A DNA stretch of 64,000 nucleotides, taken from positions 186,001 through 250,000 of the forward strand of contig LUVW01000019.1 of the NCBI GenBank assembly GCA_001661515.1, written 5' to 3'. Origin of the DNA: Capniomyces stellatus. Its lineage: Eukaryota > Kickxellomycota > Harpellomycetes > Harpellales > Legeriomycetaceae. Position numbers and translations under genes: made by a program. Shown piece after piece: positions 12,409 to 23,613 of the stretch. The notes below the pieces were generated by a model. The model ran no database searches. It had not been told where the DNA came from and worked only from the letters and a program-made list of their open reading frames with translations. Every line of letters begins with the position of its first letter. Positions within the stretch are counted from its first letter, which is position 1.

Positions 12409-12697
12409 CCCTATCATCTTGTGATTTATTTGACATTTCTAATCCTTTTTTTTATTTTATTTTTATTCTCAATTCCAACTTATCTGCGCAAGTTAAAACA
12501 CTTGCTTGAATTCGAATACTACAAAAATCCTATTTTGGTTAACATTTACAAATATTTTGTTCACCATTCTATTCAATCCCAGCCTTTTCTTCTTTAATCA
12601 CCTTATCCTTTTACTTATAGGTGTTTTTTTTATTTAAATCGAGCACACAGCAACAAGTAGATTCAAAGAGTCAAACAAAAAAAAACAAACAGAAAAA
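11833..12697. other. DSK2 3' region and NDUFA12 promoter, with poly-C
   Basis: Pyrimidine-rich 3' flank of DSK2, then a run of 32 C at 12376-12407, then a T/C-rich and finally A-rich leader ending in AAAAAATG at the NDUFA12 start. Open frames here are low-complexity and not credible genes. Confidence 0.7.
12376..12407 (+). repeat. poly-C run (32 nt)
   Basis: Thirty-two consecutive C upstream of NDUFA12, followed by GCCC. The length may be an assembly estimate. Confidence 0.95.
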
Positions 12698-13423
12698 ATG
12701 TCGTTGGTCAGGTTTGTAAAAGCATGTTTCAAAAACAATCTAAAAGATAGTTTCAACAACATTCGAAAAATCGACGATCAAAAAGTTGGTGTTTTGGTTG
12801 GTACCGATGCTCTTGGAAACAGGTACTTTCAGAATAACGAGGAGCGATATGGTACGTTTTTTTTCCTGACCATTTTTACTCTCCCTTTCTTAGTGCAAAC
12901 ATTTTTACTTCATTTGGATTGATAACAAAGATTGCTTTTAAAAACAAAGCATAAATATTAAAGTGCAGATCCGATTTGATTAGTTGGATCTGTTTAATCG
13001 AATCTCAAGGCTTTGTTATAGAAAACAAAAACAAAGAACCTCTCAGAATATCTATTTTTTTTGTTTTTTTTTGTTTTTTATGCTAATATCCATGTTCTAC
13101 AGCCTAATAATGTGTTTATGTGTGTATTTCTCCTACGTTTTGAAAAACAAAAACAAACGTCTTTTTTAGGTCGCCATCGCTGGGTTTTGCCAAAGGCATC
13201 AGTCCCCAATTCAGACGTCACACAAATTCCACCTGGTTGGCATCAATGGCACCATTCAATCACCGATGTAACGCCTGATTCAGCCACCGATAATCCAGAT
13301 TATGTCTGGATGGCAAAGGCCCACATCCAAAACCAAACTGGGTCTGAAAAGGCGTACAAAGTTTACAACACTGTCAACTCACACATTGGCAAATGGTCAC
13401 CAGTTGCGGCTGAACGAATCTGA
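12698..13423 (+). CDS. NDUFA12: NADH:ubiquinone oxidoreductase subunit NDUFA12 (B17.2)
   Basis: Two exons, 12698-12851 and 13170-13423 (GTACGT donor, CTTTTTTAG acceptor, phase 1), 135 aa. The first exon has VGTDALGNRYFQN and ends ERYG; the second starts RHRWVLPKA and contains IPPGWHQWHHSITDV and the YVWMAKAHIQNQTGS box, all diagnostic of the B17.2 family. This is an accessory subunit on the matrix arm of mitochondrial complex I. The length is typical. Its presence means the organism keeps a proton-pumping complex I, unlike Saccharomyces. It lies convergent with the histone deacetylase, with 409 nt between the stops. Confidence 0.95.
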
Positions 13424-13832
13424 TTTATTCTCTGAAAACTAGGAGCATTACTCGTCTTTTTTATCTTCTTTTCAAACCAAGCCAATTCCACTCCTACTTG
13501 TTTTTAAAAACTCAAATAAACAATAATAATTAAACCTTTTGTTTTTTACTCGGGATTTAGAACAGTGATGAAATCACAATTAGCAAAGTTTTTTTTCAAA
13601 AAGAAAAGCGTTAGGCATAGCCTATCTTGCCCCTTTATTTATTTTTTGGTTAAAGTAACACGTAAAAGTGGTAGGTTTGGCTTATAGCCTCCATAAATTG
13701 GATGTATAAACAGAAGAAAAAAAAACTATTAACAGAACTACATAACAGGTAACTAGAAACAAAACAAAAAAAAAGTTGGGTTTAAACACACTCACTCACT
13801 CACTCAACCACATACAATGCGATTATATATTT

Positions 13833-15594
13833 CTAAACTTCCAAATCGACCCGAGAATCCTCGCCATCATTATCATTATCGCCCTCGTAAAACTCTGCAT
13901 AGTTTTCTCGGCGATCAGACCTGTCCATTTTCCCCTCCATGTTTTTCTCGTCGTTCGTGTCTGATAACATCCCATTCTGGTCATTTAAAAAGCCTTGGAT
14001 ATCCGGCGGTATCTCCTGCATCTGGATGCTTGGAGCACCCTTCAGATACCGTAGCTGTTCAATAACATTTGTTCGGACAGCCTCTAAATACTGCTTCGAG
14101 TTTTCGTTTACAAGCTTCCCAACAAGCGTGGGGTGTAGCCTATAGTCAGGCGCAAAAAACTCACGGTAAACATTAGGCGGCAAGGTGTCAGGCAGCTCCA
14201 CACCACAAATAATCCCGGTCTCATAAGCCCAGCACCGAGCAACGTTTTTGACTGTGTATCCGCCACCGCCAAACACTAGCAACGGAATATTGTATTTCTT
14301 CACAATCCTAACACATTCCCCATGCGCCTCGATCGACAAGTTGAAAACTCCCAGCCTGTCTAGACCCAGGGAATCAGCGCCGCACTGCATCACTATTGCC
14401 GATGGCCGAAACACCTTTATTGTTTCGTCCATCACACTTTTGAACAGCATAACATACTCCTCATCGTCGATTCCATCCTTTAGAGGCACATTCACTGCAA
14501 AGTACTTCCCCAGCCCTGACCCTACCTCATCAATCGCTCCTGTTCCTGGAAAGAAATCCCCATTATATTTGTGGAAAGATACTGTCATCACCCTATCTGT
14601 GGTATAAAATGCCTCTTGGACACCATCGCCATGGTGTATATCGATATCCACATACAGCACTCGCGGGTAGTTCCTATAACCAAACACACACTTATTAATA
14701 CTCCAGTTGACACACCTCTGTTCAGCCAAACAACGTAATATCCCAAAACTTAGCACCCCAAACCGGGCGCTATTGAGTCAAAAACTAGTGTATAGCAACT
14801 ATACTGCGTAGCTGGGGCTGCTTTCAAAAGTCAGCCCGGATTCAATCAATCCAAAACGTACCTTAAAAGCTGCAATATCGATAAAACAATGTCGTTGACA
14901 TAGCAAAACCCACTTGGCTCAAACTTCTTGGCATGGTGCAGCCCTCCCATCCAGTTTATGGCTATATCAGAGTCGCCGCTGATTAGCTTCCTTGCCGCCT
15001 CTATACTTGCACCGCTGTAAGTCTGACAAAAGTCCCAAATACCATCAAATATTGGACAATCGTCACCAATGTTGAACTTGGTAAACTGCTCCTGAAATTG
15101 CTCCACATTCTCGGGAGTTACCCGCTTTAGAAAGTCTGTGTAATTTGCACTATGAAACTCCTGTATCTCTTCCTCCGTTGCTTTTCGAGGCTCGTATATG
15201 TCCATGTATTTATCCAACCCGTAATTCATCACTAAATGGTTCGTTAAGGTTAGTCTGTGCGGCTTCATGGGATGTAACATCTACTTTACCAATTTGCATT
15301 ACCAGAATCAAAGAATTGTATTAATATATATAAATATATTCGTCAGTGCCAATATAAGTCAAAAAAAATATTGTTTTATAGTCTTCCAAGATCTCCCTTC
15401 AGACTACTTACCCCATAATGAAAATTTCCAACATCTTTGCTCATGTAGTACGAAACTCGGGGTTTATATTCCTCAACAACGCCTCTATTCCCAAAAACAC
15501 CGCTAGATAGATCAACTGACTGCGTTGAAGAGTATCTTTCTGTTGTATACATCGTTCCCTCGATTTCACCAACCGGCTCTTGATTTCGCTTCAT
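13833..15594 (-). CDS. RPD3: class I histone deacetylase, Rpd3 type
   Basis: Three exons: 15412-15594, 14862-15280 and 13833-14673 (phases 0 and 2), 480 aa. The deacetylase domain begins [16 protein letters not shown] and [15 protein letters not shown]. The charge-relay and zinc-site motifs are present: [32 protein letters not shown] with the zinc ligands Dx[14 protein letters not shown], and [14 protein letters not shown] with the catalytic Tyr. The C-terminal tail is short and acidic. The enzyme removes acetyl groups from histone lysines in Sin3-type repressor complexes. The stretch joining exons 1 and 2 reads [11 protein letters not shown] where most relatives have YGPGHPMKPHR, which is the splice join. 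The ATG at 15594 is followed by a Thr/Ser-rich leader of about 45 residues. Confidence 0.95.
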
Positions 15595-16482
15595 TTTTTT
15601 TACCTTCTACTCTTTAGTTCTATTTATCAGAAGTTGACTGTTTTTTTCTTTAACACTGCTGTCGATTCCGTTGGAGGTTTTAACCTGTAACAAAAACAAA
15701 GCGCCCACTAGCTCAACTATTCGTTCGGTTTTATATTATTCAAAATAAAAAAATAAAACTAATCGGCTAATTCGACGTTTAATTGGAAAGCTATAAAGTA
15801 CTTAAATGTAAGTTTGTTATCTACGCTTGTACTAAACTAAACTCTTTGTCGCCAATTTTGAATATAAATGGACTGTCGTTCCTAGATCATAAAACGAGTA
15901 CAAGATATTTAAGCAGAAACGATAGTTTGGATTAGTACAAATAAACAAATAATGTTTCCAACTATCCAACCTCCATGTTTTACTCTCGCTTTTAACGTGT
16001 TATTTGCATTTCGTGTATTTTTTATGCTTCTTGTGCTTATTGCACTTTTCACTTTGATTGCCATTAAATTTACTAGCTTTTGTCTTGCTATCCTCGATTA
16101 AGAGACGTGTATTCGGTTGGTTGATAAATGTTGGATTGACCAATAAAATGTTGTTTAGTTCAGCTGTTTATTTTGCCACTACTTGGCTGGGGGGGGGTTT
16201 ATACTTGACTGGCTGTTATTTACTTTATTGCAGCTTTTCAAATGGTTTTGGTTGTTGCTACTATTTTCTCCATTGGTAAAGTTGTAAAAGTAAAAAAAAA
16301 AAGACATATTGTTCAATAATGATAATAAGACGTGCATGGCCTTGCAACTAGTTTGCTGTAAATCGCTAGCTGGATGTAAATTCCACTAGCCCATTGCCCA
16401 AATGCATTAAATAATTCTTAGACTGGATTGATGAAAAGAGAAAAGTTGGAAAATCATAAAGTGTAATTCAGCTCTACGCAGA
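15595..16482. other. spacer between HDAC promoter and GPI-protein gene
   Basis: AT-rich, with a 9-nt G run near 16190. The open frame at 16058-16279 is hydrophobic by composition and has no supporting splice or codon signal. I see no gene. Confidence 0.6.
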
Positions 16483-17262
16483 TTAAACTTGCAGAGCAAG
16501 TAAAACCAGGGCGAGTAGGATGGCCATGTTGTTGAAGGTGTATTTAATGAGACTGACTCTAGTGGATCCACTTTCGTCATACACTGAGCTAGTATTGTTT
16601 TTGTGTTTACTACCAGTCGGCATTGTTGAATTGTATCCCTTTGCTCCGGTGGAGCTTGAGTTCATGTTTTTTACACCGCTGTCGTCCATATTTGAACCTC
16701 TACTAGCTTTATCAACAGCGCCGCCCCCCTCTCGTGAATTTGCTTTGTCTTCTGGTTGGGCATAGCGCCCAGCAACCCCGGACTTCCCTGGAGTTCCTGG
16801 GGTTCCTGGAGATGTGTCTGTTGGCGGGGTTGGCGGGGTTGGTGGTGTAGGCCCAATTGGTGCAATTGGTAGTCCATTATTAATTGCTTGTGGTGGAGCC
16901 TCATTCGCCTGCTGTATTTGTGGTGGCGACTGTGGCGCTATAACTTTGTTGGCGTTTCCATACACCTCAGCATTTTTGCAGTCCAACGCTACAAATCCAT
17001 CGGCGCCTGCCTTTGCGCCAGCTTTTGCTGGGTCGCCTGGGCACTGGTTGTAGCAGTTGACTATCTCTTTTGACCAAATGCATTGACAGTCATAGTCTGT
17101 ATTGGACAAACACTCGGAGGCCTTTTTTAATTGCGTGTGCGCAAGACATTCTTGAAAATTTTCCTCCAAGTCGCACGCAGCCATCACATCTGGAATAATA
17201 GTGATTAAAGCTGCAGCTAAAAGCAAACATGCAGAGTTTAGTTGCTTCTTTGACATCAACAT
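16483..17262 (-). CDS. GPI-anchored secreted eight-cysteine protein (paralogue 1)
   Basis: Single exon. The likely start is the ATG at 17262 (MLMSKKQL), giving 259 aa; the frame is also open a few codons upstream but without ATG. A signal peptide ends near VMA-ACDL. The mature domain has cysteines spaced C-x8-C-x11-C-x7-C-x-C-x8-C-x3-C and one later Cys (about residues 29-100). A Pro/Gly-rich linker follows (TPPTPPTPPT, GTPGTPG), then Ser/Thr/Asn-rich sequence with N-glycosylation sites, and a hydrophobic tail (MAILLALVLLALQV) as expected for GPI attachment. The eight cysteines recall CFEM proteins, but the spacing differs. A likely cell-wall or surface protein; function unknown. The paralogue lies 0.9 kb upstream on the same strand. 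Confidence 0.8.
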   Translation of the reverse strand: MLMSKKQLNSACLLLAAALITIIPDVMAACDLEENFQECLAHTQLKKASECLSNTDYDCQCIWSKEIVNCYNQCPGDPAKAGAKAGADGFVALDCKNAEVYGNANKVIAPQSPPQIQQANEAPPQAINNGLPIAPIGPTPPTPPTPPTDTSPGTPGTPGKSGVAGRYAQPEDKANSREGGGAVDKASRGSNMDDSGVKNMNSSSTGAKGYNSTMPTGSKHKNNTSSVYDESGSTRVSLIKYTFNNMAILLALVLLALQV

Positions 17263-18189
17263 CTTTTCTTTTTCTTTTTCTAGCAACCTGTGGGTTTTGG
17301 AATTTGTTAACTTGTTTTGTACAAGCGTATTCTTTGTTTGAATTGAGGATTTATTTGATTTTCGTATGGTAACTTAAACGGGTACTTGTTACTTCTAAAT
17401 ATAATATATTCTACTTTATATCCTTCTGCTAAATAAGCTGTACTTTGAACCTTGGTGATATGCTTGAATGTAAGATGTAATAGTTGTTTGGACATATTTT
17501 TTGTGTTGGAAATACACCACCTTTTATATAAAAAGATCAGGCTTTAAAAATAAAAAGCAAAACACCGAGCTTTGGTCTTAATAGGTTGTAGTGCTATATA
17601 AGCTGCTTGTTGGTGTTGTATTTAGTTTTTAAACTCACTGCCAACTCAGAATAGAAATGAGTAACTGCCTCCTCCTCCCTCACTCTTAAAGTTGAAACTA
17701 AAAGGCATTCCATAGCACAGTTACTGTAACTTTGCCCAAACTTAGTGATGTTTTTTGTTTTCAGATGACTAATAATTACTTAAAACACAAAACCAAGTCC
17801 TATCGGATATAATCCAAACGGCTCCATTTTGTACTTGATTTGTCTTGTATCTTATTTTTAGCTAGATCAGTACAAGGGATAAAATGAAATTTGAATAACC
17901 ACTTGACTATGTGCCAGAGTTGGTGATATATGCGCTTTTCTGCGGTTAAACATAATGCCTGTGTTTGAGTAATCGCACTTTGGAATTTTATTTTATTTTA
18001 AAAAAACATGCGCTTGGTACCTGCAAATAGTTGCAGTAATGACAGTACATTTTGGTGTTATAAAAACTACTAATTTGTCACTGAACAATTCTTGAACGCA
18101 CCCAAGCTAAAAATAGGCTCAGTTTTATTAAAGCGGGTTATAAAACAGAAAGTACAAATGGGAACTTAAACCTACAGACGCAAAATCAT
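17263..18189. other. spacer between tandem GPI-protein genes
   Basis: Promoter side of paralogue 1 and 3' side of paralogue 2. AT-rich, without a credible open frame. Confidence 0.6.
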
Positions 18190-18684
18190 TTAATTTATCA
18201 AAAGAAAAATAGACAAAGCAACAACACCCATTGCTATGCTTGTAGACTTAGCCATGTTGCTGCTAGCGCTGCTGTTCAGTGTAAGGCCACCTGATTTGGG
18301 CCCACCTGCACTCTTATATTTTCCTGTTCCAGTGTGGGAGCTGCTGGGTGATGTGGGCTTTGTGTTCGAGTCTGATGGTGTTCCGTATTTCTTTTCGTGT
18401 GAGCCCTTCTGCATTAGCATGCACGATTCTTCTCTGGCATTTCTGGCGCGATTGGCATCTTCTGACTTGGACTCATCTCCTGCACACAACTTGAAGCAGG
18501 AAACCATTTGGCTATCCCAGGCACATAAACACTCGTGATCGTTAGGATCTTTACAGTTGGTCTTTTTGTTCATGGTAATGTAGTTTGCGCATTGTTTAAA
18601 GTTCTCTTCGGCTTCACACTCAGACTTTACTAACACTACTAGCGCGCAGATAGCGAATATAACGTATTTTATAATATTGGACAT
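18190..18684 (-). CDS. GPI-anchored secreted eight-cysteine protein (paralogue 2)
   Basis: Single exon, 164 aa, ATG at 18684. The signal peptide (MSNIIKYVIFAICALVVLV) is followed by CEAEENFKQC and the same cysteine spacing as its neighbour (C-x8-C-x11-C-x7-C-x-C-x8-C-x3-C, then a final Cys after the AGDES stretch). A Ser/Thr/Gly/Lys linker leads to a hydrophobic GPI-type tail (SIAMGVVALSIFLLIN). It is shorter than paralogue 1 because the Pro-rich linker is missing. Shared residues such as EENF and C-W-x(3)-V-C around the cysteines show recent common ancestry by tandem duplication. Confidence 0.8.
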   Translation of the reverse strand: MSNIIKYVIFAICALVVLVKSECEAEENFKQCANYITMNKKTNCKDPNDHECLCAWDSQMVSCFKLCAGDESKSEDANRARNAREESCMLMQKGSHEKKYGTPSDSNTKPTSPSSSHTGTGKYKSAGGPKSGGLTLNSSASSNMAKSTSIAMGVVALSIFLLIN

Positions 18685-19430
18685 TTTTAAACTGTTTATT
18701 TTATTATCTTTATAACAATTTGCAGTTTTAAGATAGGAATAGGATAAGGAGCAGATTTTTATTATAGTCAGCCAACATGGTCAGCGCCAGATGATTGCTT
18801 TTAAAAGGAAAGTTATGTCCCTTCAATTATAGTTGACCAACTTTTCATTGCTCTATTAGCTTCAAAATAAATGAGGGGAAATGGATTATATTGACTTTTT
18901 GCACTGCTCTGATACTAGGCAAAACATTTTCTGACTACCATACCTTTTGACTTGCCCACATACAGTTTTCTTTTTAGTATATCATTTTTTTAAAAGCATA
19001 TTGGAACTAAAAATAACAAGATTTAGTATCAGACCAAGCTTTCATGTCTTAATCAATGCCCCCTTGAACATAAATATATTGTTCCAAAAATTATAGACTT
19101 ATTACTGCCGGATTGCATAGAGGCAGAGTATAGAATGCACTGTAAAGTACACAAAACGTTTCTTTATTTTTTCTCTTTTTCTTACAATTAAAACTACATT
19201 TCAACACGGGATGTGTGGGGGGGAATAACAATGAACCGAATTTAATTGATTTTGAAGTACTAGTCATTCCAACACAATCGCTTCAAACCCTGTACTATGC
19301 TAGCCTGATAAACTAGTACTATTGTCAAGCTTCTGATTGCACTTATGTTGGTTCGATTTATTTTATTTTATTCAGCTTGTTGACCTTAACAATCAAAGTT
19401 TACTAGCACCACTGTTACTCTCACTACTGT

Positions 19431-19507
19431 TACTTTACTTTCACTGCTATTACTTTACTTTCACTGCTATTACTTTACTTTCACTGCTATTACTTTCACT
19501 GCTATTA
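19431..19507 (+). repeat. 20-nt tandem repeat
   Basis: About 3.5 copies of TTTACTTTCACTGCTATTAC, nearly perfect, inside the gene-poor region. Confidence 0.9.
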
Positions 19508-19694
19508 TTGTTACTAGTACTACCATTGAAATAAGGATATTGCCAAACCGGTATCAGTGTAAATTAAATCGATTGTTGCTGGTACTATAAACAAACTAGT
19601 GGGAGGGGGAGGGCATACTTGTTCCAAAGTGTTTAATAATCGCACTAATAAAATGAATTTCCTACCTTTTTTAAAGCAACAAACAAATAGTTGT

Positions 19695-19768
19695 TTGGAA
19701 TTGCAACACTTGCTCGCATGCGCTAGTTGGTTTAAGTTAAATGAGCAAAAGCACTGTTGCAATTCCAA
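19695..19768. repeat. inverted repeat, 14-bp perfect arms
   Basis: Arms TTGGAATTGCAACA (19695-19708) and TGTTGCAATTCCAA (19755-19768) are perfect complements. Just inside, TTGCTC and GAGCAA can extend the stem across a small internal loop. A third related sequence (CTGCTGCAACTTC) follows. It could fold as an RNA or cruciform hairpin; no gene covers it. Confidence 0.8.
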
Positions 19769-21506
19769 TATATATAAAAACACTGCTGCAACTTCAATAA
19801 ACAAAGACTACTACATCAACACCGTTTATTAACTGCCCAATCAAGACCTCGAAAGAACCAAACACACATTCAAAATTTCCAACATGGATCTAACTAGACA
19901 TAGCAATATCATCATGTTTTTTAAAAAGGGGTGACTATCCCAACCATCCATTCACTCAAATCAGACTGATCTGACCATCTGCTATCTAAATGAAGTAACG
20001 AAGGTCGTCATGTACAAATACATCATTTCCAAAAATAAATCAACAAATCAATAAATCAGTTTCAATAATAATAATATATCAGTAGAAAGTATGAAAATGA
20101 AACAGACATATTCTGGTTGAAACGCATCTATAAAAACCATTTCTGCATCTTGCATCTCAATAACAAAGAATTCTGTTACTGCCATCGAAATAATCAATCG
20201 ACAGGCCAAAGCAGCAGATTGGAGTGCGATGCGTTATGTTAAAACGATTTGGCTAAAAAAATATAAAAAAATAATAGTAATAACAATAACAATAATGGGT
20301 GATTTTGGTTTTGATATTTTGAAGCAAGTTGAAAAAGTACACTCAAACAGCAGCAAAATATTAGCAGATTAATTGAATTGAACGATGGCTAAATTCGAAT
20401 TGCGGGCTAATGCGGCTTAATTATCTGTAATGTTATAACTAATTGAGCAGCTACTAATTTTTCATAAAACAATAGCGATGGGTTTTAACATTCATTGATG
20501 TTTGTGTTGGTAAAAAATCAATATAGACTGTTTTACGCAAATTAAACATTAAATGCATTTGAAGAGCTTATACTGCAGAATTTTCCTAAAGGGCAGTAAT
20601 TTAAATAAAGCCCATCTAAATCCAAGGAACGTCAGAGATTAATATTCTATTTATGTTTTATTTTAATTTTTTTAATCTATCCAATTTGAACCTAAAAAAA
20701 GAAGAAATGCAAAGGCAGCTTTTAAATTAAAGAAAGTCGAAAGCCCAATTGGTAAAAGTAAAAGAAACCATCATTTTCAAATTTTGGTTGACGATATTCG
20801 CTAATATGGTAGAACTAAACTTAATCAAACCAAGGTAGGCGAATAAACCAAACAACCAAACAACAAAATTAAACCAAATTAGTAACGCTTAAATAAACAT
20901 TGTAGTAGATGTGTATTACGTGCGCTAGGCTAAACAGAGACATGTCAGCCATATAACTCTATGTTGAAAGCAATGTTGCAGATAATTATATACAACCATT
21001 GGAAAAGAAATTAAAGACTAATCAAACCTGGGGGGTGTATGACGTTTTCTTCAACAGAGCTACTTGTCGCACTAAAAATGAAATAAAAAAAGAGATAAAT
21101 CGATGTATGTGTGGAAATACCCAATACGGCATATTATCCACAAACAGTTTGGTGGACATGTGGTTGCAAATAGGTGCTGTTAATAAGCGTGTTAGTAACA
21201 CAACGGTGATTATCATCTTACAAAGCTGACAGGTCATACACCGCTCTTTAGTTACCAATAGCTGGGTCTAAGCATCTCCATTCTATGTCGAAATGTGCAT
21301 AATTTGCTTGAACCAGCCCGCTCCAAGTTTTTTTCTTCCCCCGCTTCAAGCTTTGATATTTAGTGTAATAGATTGGACTGAACACGCCAAATCTCGATAA
21401 ACTAATAAACACGGTACCTCCATAATAGTTGTTAGAAGCGCGTTGTAGCACCAGTACAGGTGCTGTCGATTTGTTTTCAAGACCGCCTTACTCTGTTAGC
21501 TATAAC

Positions 21507-21608
21507 ATGAAGTTCAAGTGTGTATATGTATGTGTATGTGTGGCACTGGGATGTACAATTTTAGCAAATATTACTGCTGCAGATTACATAAAAACGCAGA
21601 CTAAATAA
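21507..21608 (+). CDS. possible micro-ORF with signal peptide
   Basis: ATG to TAA, 33 codons, beginning MKFKCVYVCVCVALGC and then a hydrophobic run ending near ITAADY, which looks like a secretory signal. About 65 nt downstream, after a TACTAAT branch-like sequence and TAG acceptor, a second open stretch (SKTQNEVNDISNDDLLEIKQ) ends at 21751, so a two-exon secreted peptide is possible. No canonical donor joins them, so the call is weak. Confidence 0.2.
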   Translation: MKFKCVYVCVCVALGCTILANITAADYIKTQTK

Positions 21609-23355
21609 AACGCTCCATTCTGTTCATGTTCCTTCCAAAAAAAAAAAAACTTCTACTAATTTCGGCCTAGTCTAAAACTCAGAATGAAGTGAACGATATT
21701 TCAAACGATGATTTGTTGGAGATAAAACAGCTTGGGGTTGAAGAATATTGACCAACTAACTTTTGCTTAATAATTACTGATATGCCGATAGCCAACTTTC
21801 AAACCAATTTTTCAATCAAAGCTGCAATGGGGAGTATATATTATATAATATTTATACAAAGCTAGAGCAGTGTTAGGATAATATTAGACTATTTTAAGGT
21901 TTAAAGTAATACATTTCATGTTCTATTCAACTTTAGTCCAGTCGCTAAAAAAAACCCCCGGCAAGAAAATTTGCAAGTTAACAACCCGTCATAGCCATAG
22001 TTTAAAAAAGAGCGAATCATCAAAGATGGCCGTGAAATCAACATAAATTACATCGACTCATTGTTTGTATTACTAAACAGACAAATTTTTTAGAATATTG
22101 TCGATAATTAGCAAAGATAAGGCAAAAATGTCACTAGAAGGATGACCCATCCCATGGCCACTAAGGGTTGACGATGCTAAACGCTTACGTTACCAGTTAT
22201 TACGCCAGTGTTCTTTTTAGTAGTCAAGAGTTGGAATTAATCTTTTCTAAGAATGATTAATAATTGTGATTACAAACAACAGCTTTATCTAACATAATAG
22301 GCCAAACAGAATAGTGCTATGTAAAAACTTTGACCGCTTACAAATTTAAATTTTGATTCTCTAAATATTACTTTTTGCTATAAGCCTAAATACTACTATT
22401 ATATCCCCTAGCTTGATTATAAATTAAAAAAAACAGCAAAAAGGTACGCTGAGCCGGAGGTTAATTGGTGTAGTTGATAAATTAGAGCCAAAACAATAAG
22501 CACAAATGTAGAACTTTTAAAACACTCAACTCAGTAACTTGTTGATCTAATTTAAAAAAAAACCGTCGCATTTTATATAAATGCAGGTATTAATAAATTA
22601 AATAAATGTAGTTGTAAATAGAAATAACCTGAGCTGAACGTAAAAAAGAGGAAAAAAAAAAGCGGTAAAAAAAGGATTTAACAAGAACACACGTTCATAG
22701 GTATATTTTGATTGATTTGAAAGGCTGAGAGGCTGTTTTTTTTCTATTGAAATAGACTGGAAAAGTTTGATATGATCAAAAGGAGTCTAAACAGAATTTT
22801 TGTCTTTTTCAACACAAAACTTTAAATGGTCAATCTTTAAGGTGAGGAATTTTCCATGAATAAGTTATTAAATAACATTAACAGCCTATTATCCCTTCGT
22901 AATAGAAAAAAGGCCCTTCTGATGGTACTGGGAATAGAGTAATCAACAAAGTAGGATTCCAAATCAACACACGAACACCACACTTAAGCAGCTCAACTAT
23001 AATTATTTCAACTCCTTTTCTACTTTTTTTTTGCTTAATTGTGCCACTTACCTACTGAGCTAGTAACTAGAAAATAAAATTCGAGTATACAAGGCCAACA
23101 GAGTTATAAAAACATCGAAGGACGTCTTTATACCCACCAACAATATATATATACTAGAAATCTAAGAAGTAAATCAAAAAATAAAAATAAATAAATTAAG
23201 ATCAAAGAACTTGAACATGGGAATTTAGAATCTTGATTGACAAATCAGTTCAAGATAGAAACAGACATAGTTTTGTGTTTTTATATCAATACCCAAGAGA
23301 AATGTTATATCGTTGGTAGAGCAGGGTGCAATACAGAACCAAATAATTTACGATA

Positions 23356-23418
23356 CAATTTTACGCAACGATTTTACGCAATAATTTTACGCAACGATTT
23401 TACGCAGCAATTTTACGA
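23356..23418 (+). repeat. 15-nt tandem repeat upstream of the large ORF
   Basis: Four imperfect copies of ATTTTACGCAACGAT about 200 nt before the start codon at 23614. Confidence 0.8.
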
Positions 23419-23613
23419 AAAAGAGAAAAAGAAGAAAGGGAAACGTACATAAAACCAATAACCGGCTAAACAAGACGTCAAAATAGTCTGATAGATCCAC
23501 AGTAGTTGAAGTAGTACATATTATATCCCAATATTAGCAAAAAAGAGAAAAAAAGAAAACCCAGACGCAAAGGACGCAAGAAAGAAAATCAATTTGACGA
23601 CGCTTATATTTAA

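Larger units (their letters stand above)
18685..23613. other. long gene-poor region
   Basis: Nearly 5 kb with no recognisable gene. It holds a 20-nt tandem repeat (19431-19507), a long inverted repeat (19695-19768), short ORFs near 20295 and 21507-21608, and a - strand stretch at 21022-21451 where two open frames are joined by a donor-like GTAACT and a TACTAAC branch point with an AACAG acceptor. The final 450 nt are purine-rich and lead into the large ORF at 23614. Confidence 0.5.
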
